A stretch of DNA of 64,000 nt from Timema cristinae (Eukaryota; Arthropoda; Insecta; Phasmatodea; Timematidae): NCBI GenBank assembly GCA_039000515.1, contig JBCFYV010000100.1:29004421-29068420 (forward strand). Reading direction: 5' to 3'. A program made the translations under genes and the position numbers. This document shows, piece by piece, positions 1-10,691 of the stretch. A model generated the notes under the pieces. The model made no database searches and had not been told where the DNA came from. It saw only the letters and a list, made by a program, of their open reading frames with translations. Position 1 is the first letter of the stretch, and the number at the start of each line of letters is the position of its first letter.

Positions 1-212
1 ACAAACAATTCTTGAATGGCTTTAGACATTTTATTTTCTAAATGGTAAACCATTTGTAATCTGTTGATTAACACAGTTTTGATCAAAAATTATCCTTTTT
101 TGGGAACTTCTTTAACATTCTTAGAGAAATAATACTAACGTATTTATTTAGATTTATTGAGATTTTACCATTATATTATTAAAAATTAAATAAATATGGA
201 AATATTTGTTAA

Positions 213-362
213 GGTGCGGCAGAAGTGAACGCAAGTATTTTTACAGTTTTTATAAAATTACAATTTATTGGCCCAAAATAAATCAAATATTTATCCAGTA
301 GCAACATAGAGTTTAGTTTTCTGCACACGCTATTATCAACAGATATACCCTTCTGCCGCACC
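213..362. mobile_element. Short TTAA-flanked MITE (family MITE-T)
   Basis: A 150-bp element with terminal inverted repeats (GGTGCGGCAGAAG at the left, CTTCTGCCGCACC at the right) and TTAA directly outside both ends (209-212 and 363-366). The interior resembles the left arm of the longer MITE-T copies at 28034, 32193 and 51784, so it is an internally deleted member. It carries no gene. TTAA target duplication is typical of piggyBac-type transposases; the class assignment is inference. Confidence 0.8.
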
Positions 363-660
363 TTAAATATCATCAAACGTATTAAGGCATATCCATAAAC
401 AATATTATGTTTGAATTGGCCAGTGTGAAGTTAGGTAGCTTCTGTTTAAAACAGGATGATTTAAGATTGATGGAGAATTGCCTCTTCTGTCGCTTCCTAA
501 CCCTTGTTTAAGGGGTGGTAAGACATGTTTTAATCAGCGTGCGTTCAGTTCAATTTTCATCAATCCAAATACCTTCTATTTTAAACTTTTAGTTGAATGT
601 CTTAAATTAATAAATATTTGAGTGTTTTTACTAGATTTTAAATTTTGTTATGTTTTTCAG

Positions 661-722
661 CGGGTTTTTTCCAGATACAAAGGGTTTTTTCCAGATACAA
701 AGGGTTTTTTCCAGATACAAAA
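661..722. repeat. Three tandem copies of a 20-bp unit
   Basis: The unit GGGTTTTTTCCAGATACAAA occurs three times without change, which suggests recent expansion or replication slippage. No coding role is visible. Confidence 0.9.
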
Positions 723-2370
723 AAAATACCAGTGTTTTATCCATTCTCCTGGTTTTCCAGGTCCCTGATAACTAATAAAATTATACTATAACGCAAACTA
801 CTCATAAACAAATTAAATAGAAGGTTAATGCATTATTTTACAAGTACAGTAGTTGAAGTGACACCAGACTTAATGTATGGTGGGGAAAGCAATATGTTGT
901 AGAGATGCGATCTGTTAAATTGTGTGTTGGGTAACTGATGACACAAAGAAGATGACGAGTGGATAGAAAACAGATTGAAGAAACATTTGTAACAAAGAAC
1001 GTAATGATATGTTGGGCGGGAACAAATTGAGCACATGAGTGTTACCTTCTCCCAGTTGATGATACTCCCCGATAACGTAACTATCTTGACCAGAGGACAC
1101 TAGATTGAAGCCTAACCGAGTGTTGTTTCTCTGTACGAGTTAAGGGGGCCGCATCGGTAAGTGAGGAATTGCCGCGTAGATGTTCTAACGCAATGTTTAA
1201 CTATAACTATACGATGTGTGAGGTCAAATTATGGTTCACGCCAACAACGTTCCAACAAAGCTTGTTTTCCTTAACAGCTCTATAGTTTGGGTTTTAGTGA
1301 TAGAAAAAATGTGTGAATATGTGACATTTGTTCTTTTTCGACGACCTTTTAATAATATTTGCGTAGCTATGAGACAACAACAGTAACAAATACACAACAG
1401 AAAATGTTAAGATATTTGAGAATTAATAGTTTTTTTTTCATCTTTGCCTTGGGATAAGAATGTTCGTAGTTTTCTTTCCCCTCTTGCTTATTGACATGAC
1501 GAAGGGTTGTTATTGGTGAGGAGTGAAATGGGGTATAAACTTAGACAGAATAGAGATGTAGTTCCAGAAAACGACACAGACCCTTGCATTTTAAACCGTG
1601 TAGCCTGACAGTGATTGATATTTTCTCTCAGACCAAGGCGGCCACCTTAATCTTATTACTCAGATAGACAACAGGATTGCTAGGCTAGGTTTCAATATCA
1701 AATTGTTATTCTGGAGATGAGGTGTAATTTATAGTGGTTTTGGTTGCTTGGAGTGTGGGAAGCTTCGAAATGTCAAGGTTAAAGTTCAAATCTCCTTCAT
1801 TTAGACTTTGATATCTAAAATAACCTTTTAATCTACAAAACATTTCGAAAGAAGAATACTTTTATGCATTATGAATAGATTTGAAATAACTCACTAACTC
1901 TGACGTTTTTCAACATATAATAATTTTCAAAACATCGACAAAACCATATTTTTAGCATGGACTAGTGATTAATTGACATCTATAACGTTTGAATAGACAT
2001 ATATGTCAGCTTTAAATAATATATTGTGCTTTGTTTTTTCTCTAAACATTTATATTTTCCTAGATTCACTTAATATATCATTTAAAAATTTAAAGTAGTA
2101 CCAACAAAAACATTCTCTTCAACTTTTACCTCGACTTTTCTCCGCATTTAAGAGTGAAATTGCACCTTTTTTTTAAATTACCTTCTCCCGGTTTTTAAAA
2201 TGTATCCTCCTCTGTTTGCTACCTTGGATTTTAGAAGTGTCTCTTGTAGCCATAGCTATGGCTATACATATATTTATAACGTGACTAAATAATATGAACT
2301 AGTTAAGCTACAGTCCAATCTTCATACTAAAGGTATTTTAGAAAACATAAAAATATTTTTTTTTCTGTCA
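723..2370. other. AT-rich DNA without a recognisable gene
   Basis: About 1.6 kb with only short chance open frames. No SINE head or tail, inverted repeat or splice-flanked exon was recognised. It is probably intergenic or intronic. Confidence 0.5.
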
Positions 2371-2384
2371 AAATTGATATTATT

Positions 2385-2545
2385 ATTATTATTATTATTA
2401 TTAGCACCGCGTCTTACTACCCGTTCGGGTTATACGCACTTACGCTAATGTGTAATGGTAGGGTGATTGTGAGATGAAATGAAGGACCTACAGTTTAACG
2501 CGGAATCCGAACCACGGTGGCGGCCTGGCATTCCCCACATTCAAA
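2385..2545 (-). mobile_element. SINE-A, 5'-truncated
   Basis: Minus-strand copy holding the (TAA)n tail, the shared CCCGAACGGGTAGTAAGACG motif and the 3' body, but no tRNA head. It is flanked by direct repeats AAATTGATATTATT at 2371-2384 and 2546-2559. The truncation therefore happened during insertion, as in target-primed reverse transcription. Confidence 0.88.
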
Positions 2546-2640
2546 AAATTGATATTATTGGCTTATCATTAGATTAATATTATTTTATAGGTATTGATAA
2601 TAGATATCAAATGTTATAGCAATAGATATCATAAAAACAC

Positions 2641-2853
2641 TCACCGCATCTTACTTCCCGTTTGGGTTATACGCTAATGGGTTAGGAATGGGAAAGGTTG
2701 AATATAGAGGAAGTGAACCCACATTTGCGTGGGGGGAGAGTGGAAAACCATTTAGGAGCCCCAAGTTCACCCAAGCGAGATTAGATCTCCCCGTCCTCGC
2801 AAGTCTAGCTCAATACGAAACCAGCGCGTTAGCTAACTAAGCCACCTAGGTGG
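2641..2853 (-). mobile_element. SINE-B copy
   Basis: On the minus strand a tRNA-like head with a GGTTCRAATCC-like B box (degenerate) is followed by the SINE-B body (TGGTTTTCCACTCTCCC, then a TTCCTCT motif and a CCTTCC...CCC stretch). It ends in the tail shared with SINE-A (here CCCAAACGGGAAGTAAGATG). No clear target duplication was seen. Confidence 0.75.
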
Positions 2854-3255
2854 ATAGTAGATAATATAGATTGGCGTATGAATATGTGAAATTTGACCTA
2901 GTAGCTTTTCTATTGCGTATAATTTGAACGAGTAGGGATATTTGCAGGGGAAAAGATAAAAAATAAATTTCCTAGATTTTAATATGGCTACACAAATATG
3001 TCAAGTGTAGTATAAGTGTATTTTCAATGTCATATGCTGATATGCCTTAGGTGACGGTTACATTGGATAAGATCTCGTACGAAAAATTGTTCTTATGAAT
3101 TCGTACGAATAGGTCAGAAAATGTTCGTAAGACAGAATGGTTACATTGGATGCAAAAACGTGGTACGGATACTTAGAGAATCTTCAGAACGTTTGTTGTT
3201 CTAACCAAGTGCAATAGATCTGTTGTCTGAATTTAATTTTTTGAAAGTCCTGCTC

Positions 3256-3502
3256 TTAAGGTTCTCTTGTTGGACAAGAAATGTGAATGGGTGAACAGAT
3301 ATTTTTCATCAAGGAATGAGAACGGGGATTTCACTATATCGTCTGAAGAACTCAGGAGTGATGACCAGAATTTTTTTAAATATACTCGAATGAAACAATC
3401 TACATTCGATTATATTTTAAAAACAGTTGAACCACTACTTCATGAATACTCAAAGTTTCTAGAATGCATCTCCTCCCAAGAAAAACTGTTTTTAACACTA
3501 AG
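3256..3502 (+). pseudogene. PIF/Harbinger (HARBI1/ALP1-like) transposase, N-terminal fragment
   Basis: About 79 residues resemble the N-terminal region of Harbinger DDE nucleases: a charged start, then FFKYTRMKQSTFDYILKTV, matching the family pattern F+NFxRMxxxxFxxLLxxV, and an ending EKLFLTLR that corresponds to the family's ERLAxTLR+LA segment. The frame ends at AAG|GTAAGG (donor GT at 3503). An AG-preceded RYLPVG segment near 4225 could continue it, so an intron of about 720 bp is possible. The rest of the DDE core is absent. ACGAA/TTCGT-rich stretches at 3078-3130 and 4030-4140 may be remnants of its ends. It is a dead transposon fragment or a domesticated exon; the former is more likely. 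Confidence 0.6.
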
Positions 3503-4406
3503 GTAAGGGAAACAAGTTTCTTATTTAATCATACTTAATATATCTTCTTTTTTTTTTTTTTTTACAAAAATTCAAAAGCAAACATTTTAAATCTTCATGG
3601 CTATATAGCTAAGAGAGAATCCTTTACCTGAATTGAAACATTATTCACAATGTAAGCCAGGCTTTTATATAAATTATTTCCTTCAATATATAGCAGCAGA
3701 ACTTATTCGTGACTTTTGGAAGCGGTTATTGTTCTGAAAGAAAAAAACAAAATAGTAGATTTTGACCTAGTTCCTTTCTCTAACACGATTAAAATATATT
3801 ATATAAAGTTATTTACATGTTGATTTCATGTTTACCGCCACTTCCTTCTATAATTTCTTGTTCAGCTCTCTATTATGTTAGTGTTTACATTTTTGATTCT
3901 ATAATGATCTATCAGCAACCAATGATATTAGCTCCTCACAATCCATTTTGGCACCAAACACTTCTTTTTCTTACGAAATCTGATGAAAAGCAAAATATTT
4001 TGTCCGAATAGAAAAATCATAAGTCTTCGTACGAACTCGTAAGAATATATTGCTATAAATATAGCCACACGCAAACAAATCTAGTGAGTTGTTTACTTTT
4101 TATTACTTTGTGAGAATTCGTGAGAGCTCGTAAGTTCGTAAAGTACATTATTAATATAAATAAATTACAGTATAGCTAATAGCTTATCTCTGTTTTGTAT
4201 ATATTTGTTTTTAAACGGTTATAGACGTTACCTTCCTGTGGGTTGGCGGCAAGTCAAGATTGGATTTCCCACGTCAATGATTTTCCTTCAATTCGGTGAG
4301 TTTCACATATAAAATATTGAAATAAAAGCCATTAATCTTTAAATAATTCACAAAATCACCCTACGTTATCCTAAAATTATTGTTTTGATCTTTAAGAAGT
4401 TTTTAT
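3503..4406. other. Possible transposase intron and 3' remnant
   Basis: The stretch starts with a consensus-like donor after the Harbinger fragment and contains T-rich tracts and repeated TTCGTACGAA-type words near 4030-4140. No intact exon is visible apart from a short RYLPVG-like segment near 4225. The intron reading is inference. Confidence 0.3.
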
Positions 4407-4418
4407 CTACAATATTAG

Positions 4419-4420
<2 letters not shown>

Positions 4421-4453
<33 letters not shown>

Positions 4454-4689
4454 TAGCACCACGTCTTACTACCCGTTCGGTTTATACGCACTTACGCTAA
4501 TGTGTAATGGTAGGGTGATTGTGAGATGAAATGGAGGACCTACAGTTTAACGTGGAATCTGAACCACGGTGGAGGCCTGGAATTCCACATATTCACAAGT
4601 TGTGATTAATACACGTCCTGTCAGAGGTGAAGGAAGGGTTTGGAAATCAGATAAATCTGTGCCGGGACCGAGGATTGAACCCCGGACAC
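4421..4689 (-). mobile_element. SINE-A copy, truncated within the tRNA head
   Basis: (TAA)n tail, shared 3' motif, body and the B-box part of the head (GGGGTTCAATCCTCGG on the minus strand); the A box is missing. Imperfect direct repeats CTACAATATTAGAT (4407-4420) and CTACAATATAGAT (4690-4702) flank it. Confidence 0.88.
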
Positions 4690-4783
4690 CTACAATATAG
4701 ATAATTTGGTTTATCCACTAAATTGACTTCTAAGAATCTTCCTGCCAGTCTGTATATTAAAACACTCCTTGTAAACATATGTA

Positions 4784-4990
4784 CAGTAGTCCCATGGCTT
4801 CTTTGGTGCTGAGTGACAGCTCACAGCTGATGGCTTTGAAAAGTTACCTGACCAAATTATGTATCCCTTCGCAGAACCATATGATCTGCAAAATCATGTG
4901 TTTAGCAGCTGTCACTTCTGACAGACAACATTTAAGTATATACCTAAATGTTGACTGTCAGTCAGCACCAAAGAAGCCATGGGGCTACTG
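4784..4990. mobile_element. pogo/Tigger-like MITE
   Basis: A 207-bp element with about 30-bp terminal inverted repeats: the left end begins CAGTAGTCCCATGGCTTC and the right end finishes GAAGCCATGGGGCTACTG. It is bordered by TA on both sides (4782-4783 and 4991-4992). A CAGTAG(T/C)CCC terminus and TA duplication are typical of Tc1/mariner-superfamily Tigger elements. The open frame inside lies largely in the inverted repeats and is not a gene. Confidence 0.8.
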
Positions 4991-4992
4991 TA

Positions 4993-6697
4993 TATGATAT
5001 AGATCAGGAAACAAGAAAAATATAATCTCGGAGTTCAAGTCAATGCTGTCCAGACGTAAATAGTAAAATGAGTGTATGAACTCGTCAGTGGAAGAGGGAA
5101 CGTCTTATCACCAGGGAAACTAGAGCTCTCACAAGATGAACTTGATCATGTTCTACCCTCTCGTTCAATTTCGTACATTAGAGTCTAAGTGATATAGTGC
5201 TTATAATGCCTTTGTGAGTCAAGTTTAGATGCAACCCGCTTTGAAAATAGCTTCGAATTCATCAAGTAGGCAACGTCGTTAAATTGAAGATTAATAATTT
5301 TGAAAACAGTAAATTAAAACCGTTTACAAACTTTATAAATCTCAAACAAAAATATGTGTTTGAATTTAAACGCCATGATATTTAAGAAGTATTTTATTTA
5401 ATTATTTTAAGAATTGACAATATTATTGAATTAGTTTGGTTTACATTAAAATATAATGCATTTTATCGTAAATATAGTAAGTACTATGTATCACGAACTA
5501 TATTCAATTTCTCGTTTTTATTTGTCTATTTAAGTATTATGGTGTATTTACCTTAGTTAAAAACAACCGTTATTTTCTTGTGTATAAGTGATAAATTTTG
5601 ATATATACGCTTCATTGTTCAACATGGTTTCCTTTTCAGTAGCGTTGAAGAGCATTATACACATCTTAAATACATAAATTTAACATTTTATGGACTAACA
5701 AATCATATTCATCAGTTTAATAACGTAACTGTAGATATAATCACCGAGAATAATTCGCATGAAAATAATATTACAAAATAAACCGAGCCATTTTTGATAG
5801 TAATCATATTACTAAAGTGATTCGCCACGACACTAAGCCCTAAATTTGTAGCAATCATGCACACTGCAGACATTTTATTATTCCCGCTAAGTTATCTCGT
5901 CCTACTCGCGCGTTCTAGTCTCCTAGGGCATGTAGCGTGTCAAGGTTGATTATTGGATCGTGACTGGTGGCGCCAATCGAGAGGCGTGGTGGAGTGAAAA
6001 GGTGCTAATGAGTCTCTCCAGTTTCATCCGGAGTGTGGGTGAGGCGCTCGTTTTGTTTTTTTTAGATTTTTTTACGGCAGATAGACAATGTATCTGTAAT
6101 AAAATACACTCAGCCGTAATAAACCTTTTAGTCATGGTACGAGATGACCTCGACAGTCTTAAGGGTTATGTGTTAAATACCTAGATCTCTGCTTGATCAC
6201 ATTTAACAACGTCAGAAGAGATATTGAACAAGTTCCCGTGCATTATCATACAGTAATTATTATTGTTGTTGTTTTTTACTTTAATCAAACACGCATCAGT
6301 GGTTACGTGGATTAAGGCGTCAACCACGCCTAGTCAGATTTACCAGGGATGAAAATGTAAGATTTTGATACCTTGTTGGCTATACTGAAAATTTTTGTTT
6401 ACAGTTTTTATTATTTTCCATTCTTTAGCTACATAAATTCGGGTACATTTTCTCTAAATTATACCATACTTATTCCTACACCATTTATGTAAATATTTGT
6501 AAAGCCCAGATGGGTATTAAAACAAAGTTCATTAAAAAATTAAGTATAGTATGGCACGGGTTCTTAAGTTTCGGGTTGCAAAAAATATTCTTAGGGTCGC
6601 ATCAAACATTGACAAACGTGAATAAATTAAATATTTACTATATAACTGTTAAAATTGTAATACACTGCAACCTTATTTATACTTATAAAATAACATG
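4993..6697. other. AT-rich DNA without a recognisable gene
   Basis: No assigned features. A short less AT-rich patch at 5880-6070 has overlapping open frames on both strands, but their translations match no family that I recognise and there is no convincing splice context. Confidence 0.45.
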
Positions 6698-7191
6698 TCC
6701 TGATTGACTGATTGATGACTGACTGACTGACTGACTGACTGACTGACTGACTGACTGACTGATTCATCATCGCCGAGCGCAAACTATCAAGGCTACAAGC
6801 ATGAAATTCGGACTGTATATTCATTTTGTTATGTAGGCACCCACTAAGAAAGGATTTTAGAAAATTCCACCCCAAAGGGGTCAAAATAGGGGATGATATT
6901 ATGTATGAAAGTCCGTCATTTTGAAGGTTACATAAACAAAATTTTGTATTTCGGTTATTGACGTAAAACAAATAAATACGTGTTTCAGGAATTTTGGAAA
7001 TTTTATTTAATAAGGGATGAAAAAGGGGGTGAAAGTTTGTGTCGGACTTGCATTATTTTTGATCTGAGGTCAAGCTATGGTCATCAACGTAACGTAATAT
7101 TTTAAATTAATCTGTAAATACATATGTATATTTTCGTATTTGTATATAATCAACTTCCACGCGAGCAAAGCCGCGGACAACAGCTATCTAG
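6698..7191 (+). mobile_element. Helitron-like non-autonomous element
   Basis: The right end has a GC-rich hairpin (CGCG...CGCG at about 7160-7175) about a dozen bases before a CTAG terminus that is followed by T. This is the hallmark layout of a Helitron 3' end. The left end could be the TC at 6698, just before a GACT microsatellite. There is no Rep/helicase gene. Superfamily and left border are inferred. Confidence 0.45.
6704..6762. repeat. (GACT)n microsatellite
   Basis: About 13 near-perfect tetranucleotide repeats. On the minus strand they create an artificial VSQSVSQS peptide. Confidence 0.92.
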
Positions 7192-7649
7192 TATTCTATA
7201 TTTGTTTAGTTTATTACAGAAATAAACGTCATCACTCATCAGGCATGATTACACGAATACAATTTTCATTATAATTTGTATAATTAATGATTAATTATTT
7301 CTATTGGTTTAAAAGAACTGTTGGTGAAACAGAATATGTGTCTAAATAGGCAAGTTCATTCATCTCATAAATTCGCTATTCTTATTATTTATTATTTGTG
7401 CAGTAAACTTTTCTATTTTTCTTGTTTTTATCTGCATTTGTAAAGTTTGAAGACTATAAAAATGTAATTAATAATATTATATATATAAAATTGTATCATT
7501 CATTTTTTTGTAATATATACTGTTTCCTTTTTTATCTAAACCTGCTCAATAACTGAAACTAGACTATAAAAAAACAGCATACCTTAGCCATTACTGCCAG
7601 AGATCACGAATGAAAAAATTTAAGAACCTGTGCAGTAGATAAGTGTAAT

Positions 7650-7905
7650 CCACTTCGGTGACAGCATGGTCTAAGGCGCTACTCTACCAATAGGCTAGAC
7701 TGCTGAAGATGGGAAGATTGGGGTTAGATCGTAGACGGGTGCATTGAGGGTGGTTTTTACTATTTGGTTTTTCACTCTCCCTCTCTGAAAATGTGGGTTT
7801 ACTTCTTTTGGATTAAAAACCTTCCTAATCGTTAACCAATTAACGTAATTAGTACTTAATCGTATAGACCAAAAGGGTAATAGGGCCAAGATGCTGTGCT
7901 AAAAT
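7650..7905 (+). mobile_element. SINE-B copy, diverged
   Basis: A tRNA-like head (TGGTCTAAGGCG A box, degenerate B box GGGGTTAGATC), then the SINE-B body with TTTTTCACTCTCCCTCT and CCTTCCTAATC, and a worn version of the 3' tail. It is old. Confidence 0.75.
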
Positions 7906-8521
7906 AAAAGATTCATTAAAGCGATAAAAATAATTTGTATTAATGTGCCTAAAAACTCAAATTAAAAATTGAATTTGACTGAATGTTAAAATAAACGCGT
8001 TAATTCTTATATGAAGATAATTTTTTAGTTCTTTATCCTCTATTAGAGATTATATATTTTTGTAAATTAAGTACTTGTGCACAATTAATCAGTTATATTT
8101 TGTAAATAAAAAAACTTTTTTTCAGCAAACATTAAATTCCTAATACGAAAAATTGATAAGGTCAACATGTGGTTAAATCTATTAGCCAATCGAATAATGT
8201 AACATCAGTTTCTGGCAGAAAATATGGTTTTTCCTTTGCTAGACACATTTTTCATCTATAGTTAATCATAATCTTAGTTTCTAGGCAATAAGTATTCTCT
8301 CTTTCAATTGGTCAAAACAAATATTAATTAAATTTAACAACTTGTTTTATAGCTCGCTTTCAAGAGAAGGTATGCATGCATCCACTAGCCCATTAATATA
8401 TTTTCAATTATTTTGTAAATACCAATCAAGTTGAACAGTAACTCTCATCGTACATTTTAACGATGAGTATTATAAGTAGTTAAAAAAATTCAGATATTAC
8501 ATATTAGGTAGCCTAATTGAA
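7906..8521. other. AT-rich DNA without a recognisable gene
   Basis: No repeats or exons recognised. Confidence 0.5.
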
Positions 8522-8700
8522 TTAGTATCCATTCGGATTCTACGCATGCAGTATTTACTCTAATGGAATAGGAAGAAGTAAGGTTTAATTTTATAGTAAA
8601 TTTACCCACATTTACTTGGAGTGAGAATGGGGAACAACTTTAAGGAAAAAAGCTCTTAGTACATCCAAATTGGTTTCTAACATCTCGTATCTAACAATAC
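8522..8700 (-). mobile_element. SINE-B fragment, heavily diverged
   Basis: Minus-strand body and tail (CCATTCGGATTCTACGC corresponds to the shared 3' motif). The head is lost or unreadable. Confidence 0.6.
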
Positions 8701-8717
8701 GATATAACACGTGAATG

Positions 8718-8990
8718 GGTGACCTGGTGGTCTAGGGGTAAGGTGTCAGACTTCTGTGCTGGGGGTCTGGACATCAATCCTCGGTCCCGGCACAGATTTA
8801 TCTGATTACCAAACCCTTCCTTCACCTCTGACAAGACGTGTATTAGTCACAACTTGTGAATGTGGGGAATGCCAGGCCTCCGCCGTGGTTCGGATTCAAC
8901 GTTAAACTGTAGGTCTTCCATTTCATCTCACAATCACCCTATCACTACACATTAGCGTAAGTGCGTATAACCCGAACGGGTAGTAAGATG

Positions 8991-9038
<48 letters not shown>
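8718..9038 (+). mobile_element. SINE-A, near full length
   Basis: A tRNA-derived head starts GGTGACCTGGTGGTCTAGG. The A box (TGGTCTAGGGG) fits the Pol III consensus; the B box here is mutated (ACATCAATCC). Then come a tRNA-unrelated body of about 200 bp, the shared CCCGAACGGGTAGTAAGATG motif and a tail of about 14 TAA repeats. The head resembles tRNA-Glu (CCTGGTGGTCTAG). Confidence 0.92.
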
Positions 9039-9039
<1 letters not shown>

Positions 9040-10257
9040 GATGTGAATGACACGTTAGAACATGCGACTACCAATGCTAGTCTATATCTGATAATTAATT
9101 TTAAATATAATAAATATTTTGACTTGATACTGTAGCTAGGTGACGTTATTTGATTCAATGAGTCGAATTATTCAATCCCTAATACATTTGCGTTTCTTCT
9201 CTTCTCTCTCCAACAACATTTATTCTTTAAGTTAACTCCCTCTCACCCTCAACAAGCGTCTCAACAATCCCTCGCCGTGGACCCAAGGAAGACATTCTGT
9301 ACACCGCGAGACGCCCTAAAAACTGTAAATAACCTTGTGAAACTGTGTACTCTGTCGCTACCAGTCGTTGCGATTACCAGCGATGAGTAGACAAGTGTGA
9401 CCACTGAGCAACCGATACTTTAAGTTGCCACTACCAGCCATCGGCAATCATCGGCTGGTAAACCAAGTCTAGTTTGACCACGAATGTAATTTGATAGTTT
9501 TGGTGACACATTCAAATTATTAGGATGAATAATTTACTGATGACAAAATTAGTGTTTACATGACCGTGAACTCATAAACGAGATAATAAAAAAAGTCCAC
9601 CTAATAGAACTTACATGATTTATAAAGGGTTTATCAGTAATTTACACAACTATACGTTTGAATTACTTAAAAAGAGCGTCTCAAAATAAATTGTGAACCC
9701 CGTTAGGAAAGTTTTTACTCCACTGTGAAATCCAATAGTAATTTTAAAGACATGCTATCTATAACTTAATGGAATGTCATTATAATAACTTAAATATGCT
9801 TAGAAATAGCTCTGCTTATTTTCAGAAGTAGCTTCTCTCTTTAATCTAAAAAAAACTTGAGATATAAAATAGCTGACCAAAAAAAAATTACTATACACTT
9901 TGGTAATATTTTATTGTCAACTTGAAGCGCACAGTATAAATAATATTTCATTTAAATATGTTTTTTTTTATGAGCTGCGTGATCTGGTTTTGAGTCTTAA
10001 AAAAGAAGCGGTTGGCACCCAGCTGGTTTCTTGACCGAGCGGTTACACAATTCTATCGCGTGCGTATCGGGGTTATTTAGGATGAAGCGAGACGTGCTTA
10101 CAAGCCACACATGGCGTTATAAAGTTACGCATACTTTAATAAACAGGTGATTATTAATTACTAATATTGTAACATCAATCTAATTAAAACTTACTTTGGA
10201 AACAATCGTTTTATAATTACATTAAACCAATATATTTTGAAAAGAGAAAAAACAGCA
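9039..10257. other. AT-rich DNA without a recognisable gene
   Basis: Includes a modestly GC-richer patch at 9240-9470 and a weak tRNA-like word (GACCGAGCGGTTACAC) near 10034 that may be an old SINE head. Nothing else can be supported. Confidence 0.4.
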
Positions 10258-10490
10258 TGGCACTCCTTTTACTAGCCACCCTGAATATCCGCACTTTTAT
10301 ACTAGTTTGGTAGAGAAGAGATAGGTAAAATTTATGGGACGTGTACTCGAATTTTCGAGAAGGATGAGTAGAAAACAATTTAGGAAAAAAATACTTCAGT
10401 ACACCAGGTTGGAATTTTAGCTTTGAACTCCGGTCACCGGTAAAACGGACAGAACTAGATTAACGCCTTTTATCACTTGATCACTGATGA
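10258..10490 (-). mobile_element. SINE-B copy, diverged
   Basis: Minus-strand SINE-B body with degenerate tRNA-like head (GGAGTTCAAAGC as the B-box region). The 3' tail is strongly eroded. Confidence 0.6.
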
Positions 10491-10691
10491 GGATATTTAT
10501 GATGGTAAGTTAGTAATTTTGAATACTTGACGAGAGCGTTCCAAACAATGGGTTATTGACTAGACCTAAAACAGCACACTTAGTCCTAGTACCAGATATG
10601 TAGCCTGTGTTTAGCGGAACTAATAATATAAACCATTATCCAGCTATTTAGCAATGGGGGATTGAGCCAAGGTATCTTTAAATCTATTTAT

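Noticed and set aside
6627..6971. Minus-strand 114-codon frame with VSQSVSQS repeats
   Set aside because: It is the translation of a GACT microsatellite inside a Helitron-like repeat.
8718..8790. Functional tRNA genes at SINE heads
   Set aside because: The heads are followed by SINE bodies and TAA tails, have mismatched stems, and recur with target duplications; they are tRNA-derived SINEs.
8952..9158. Minus frame with a poly-Leu tract that looks like a membrane segment
   Set aside because: The Leu run is the (TAA)n tail of SINE-A read on the opposite strand.
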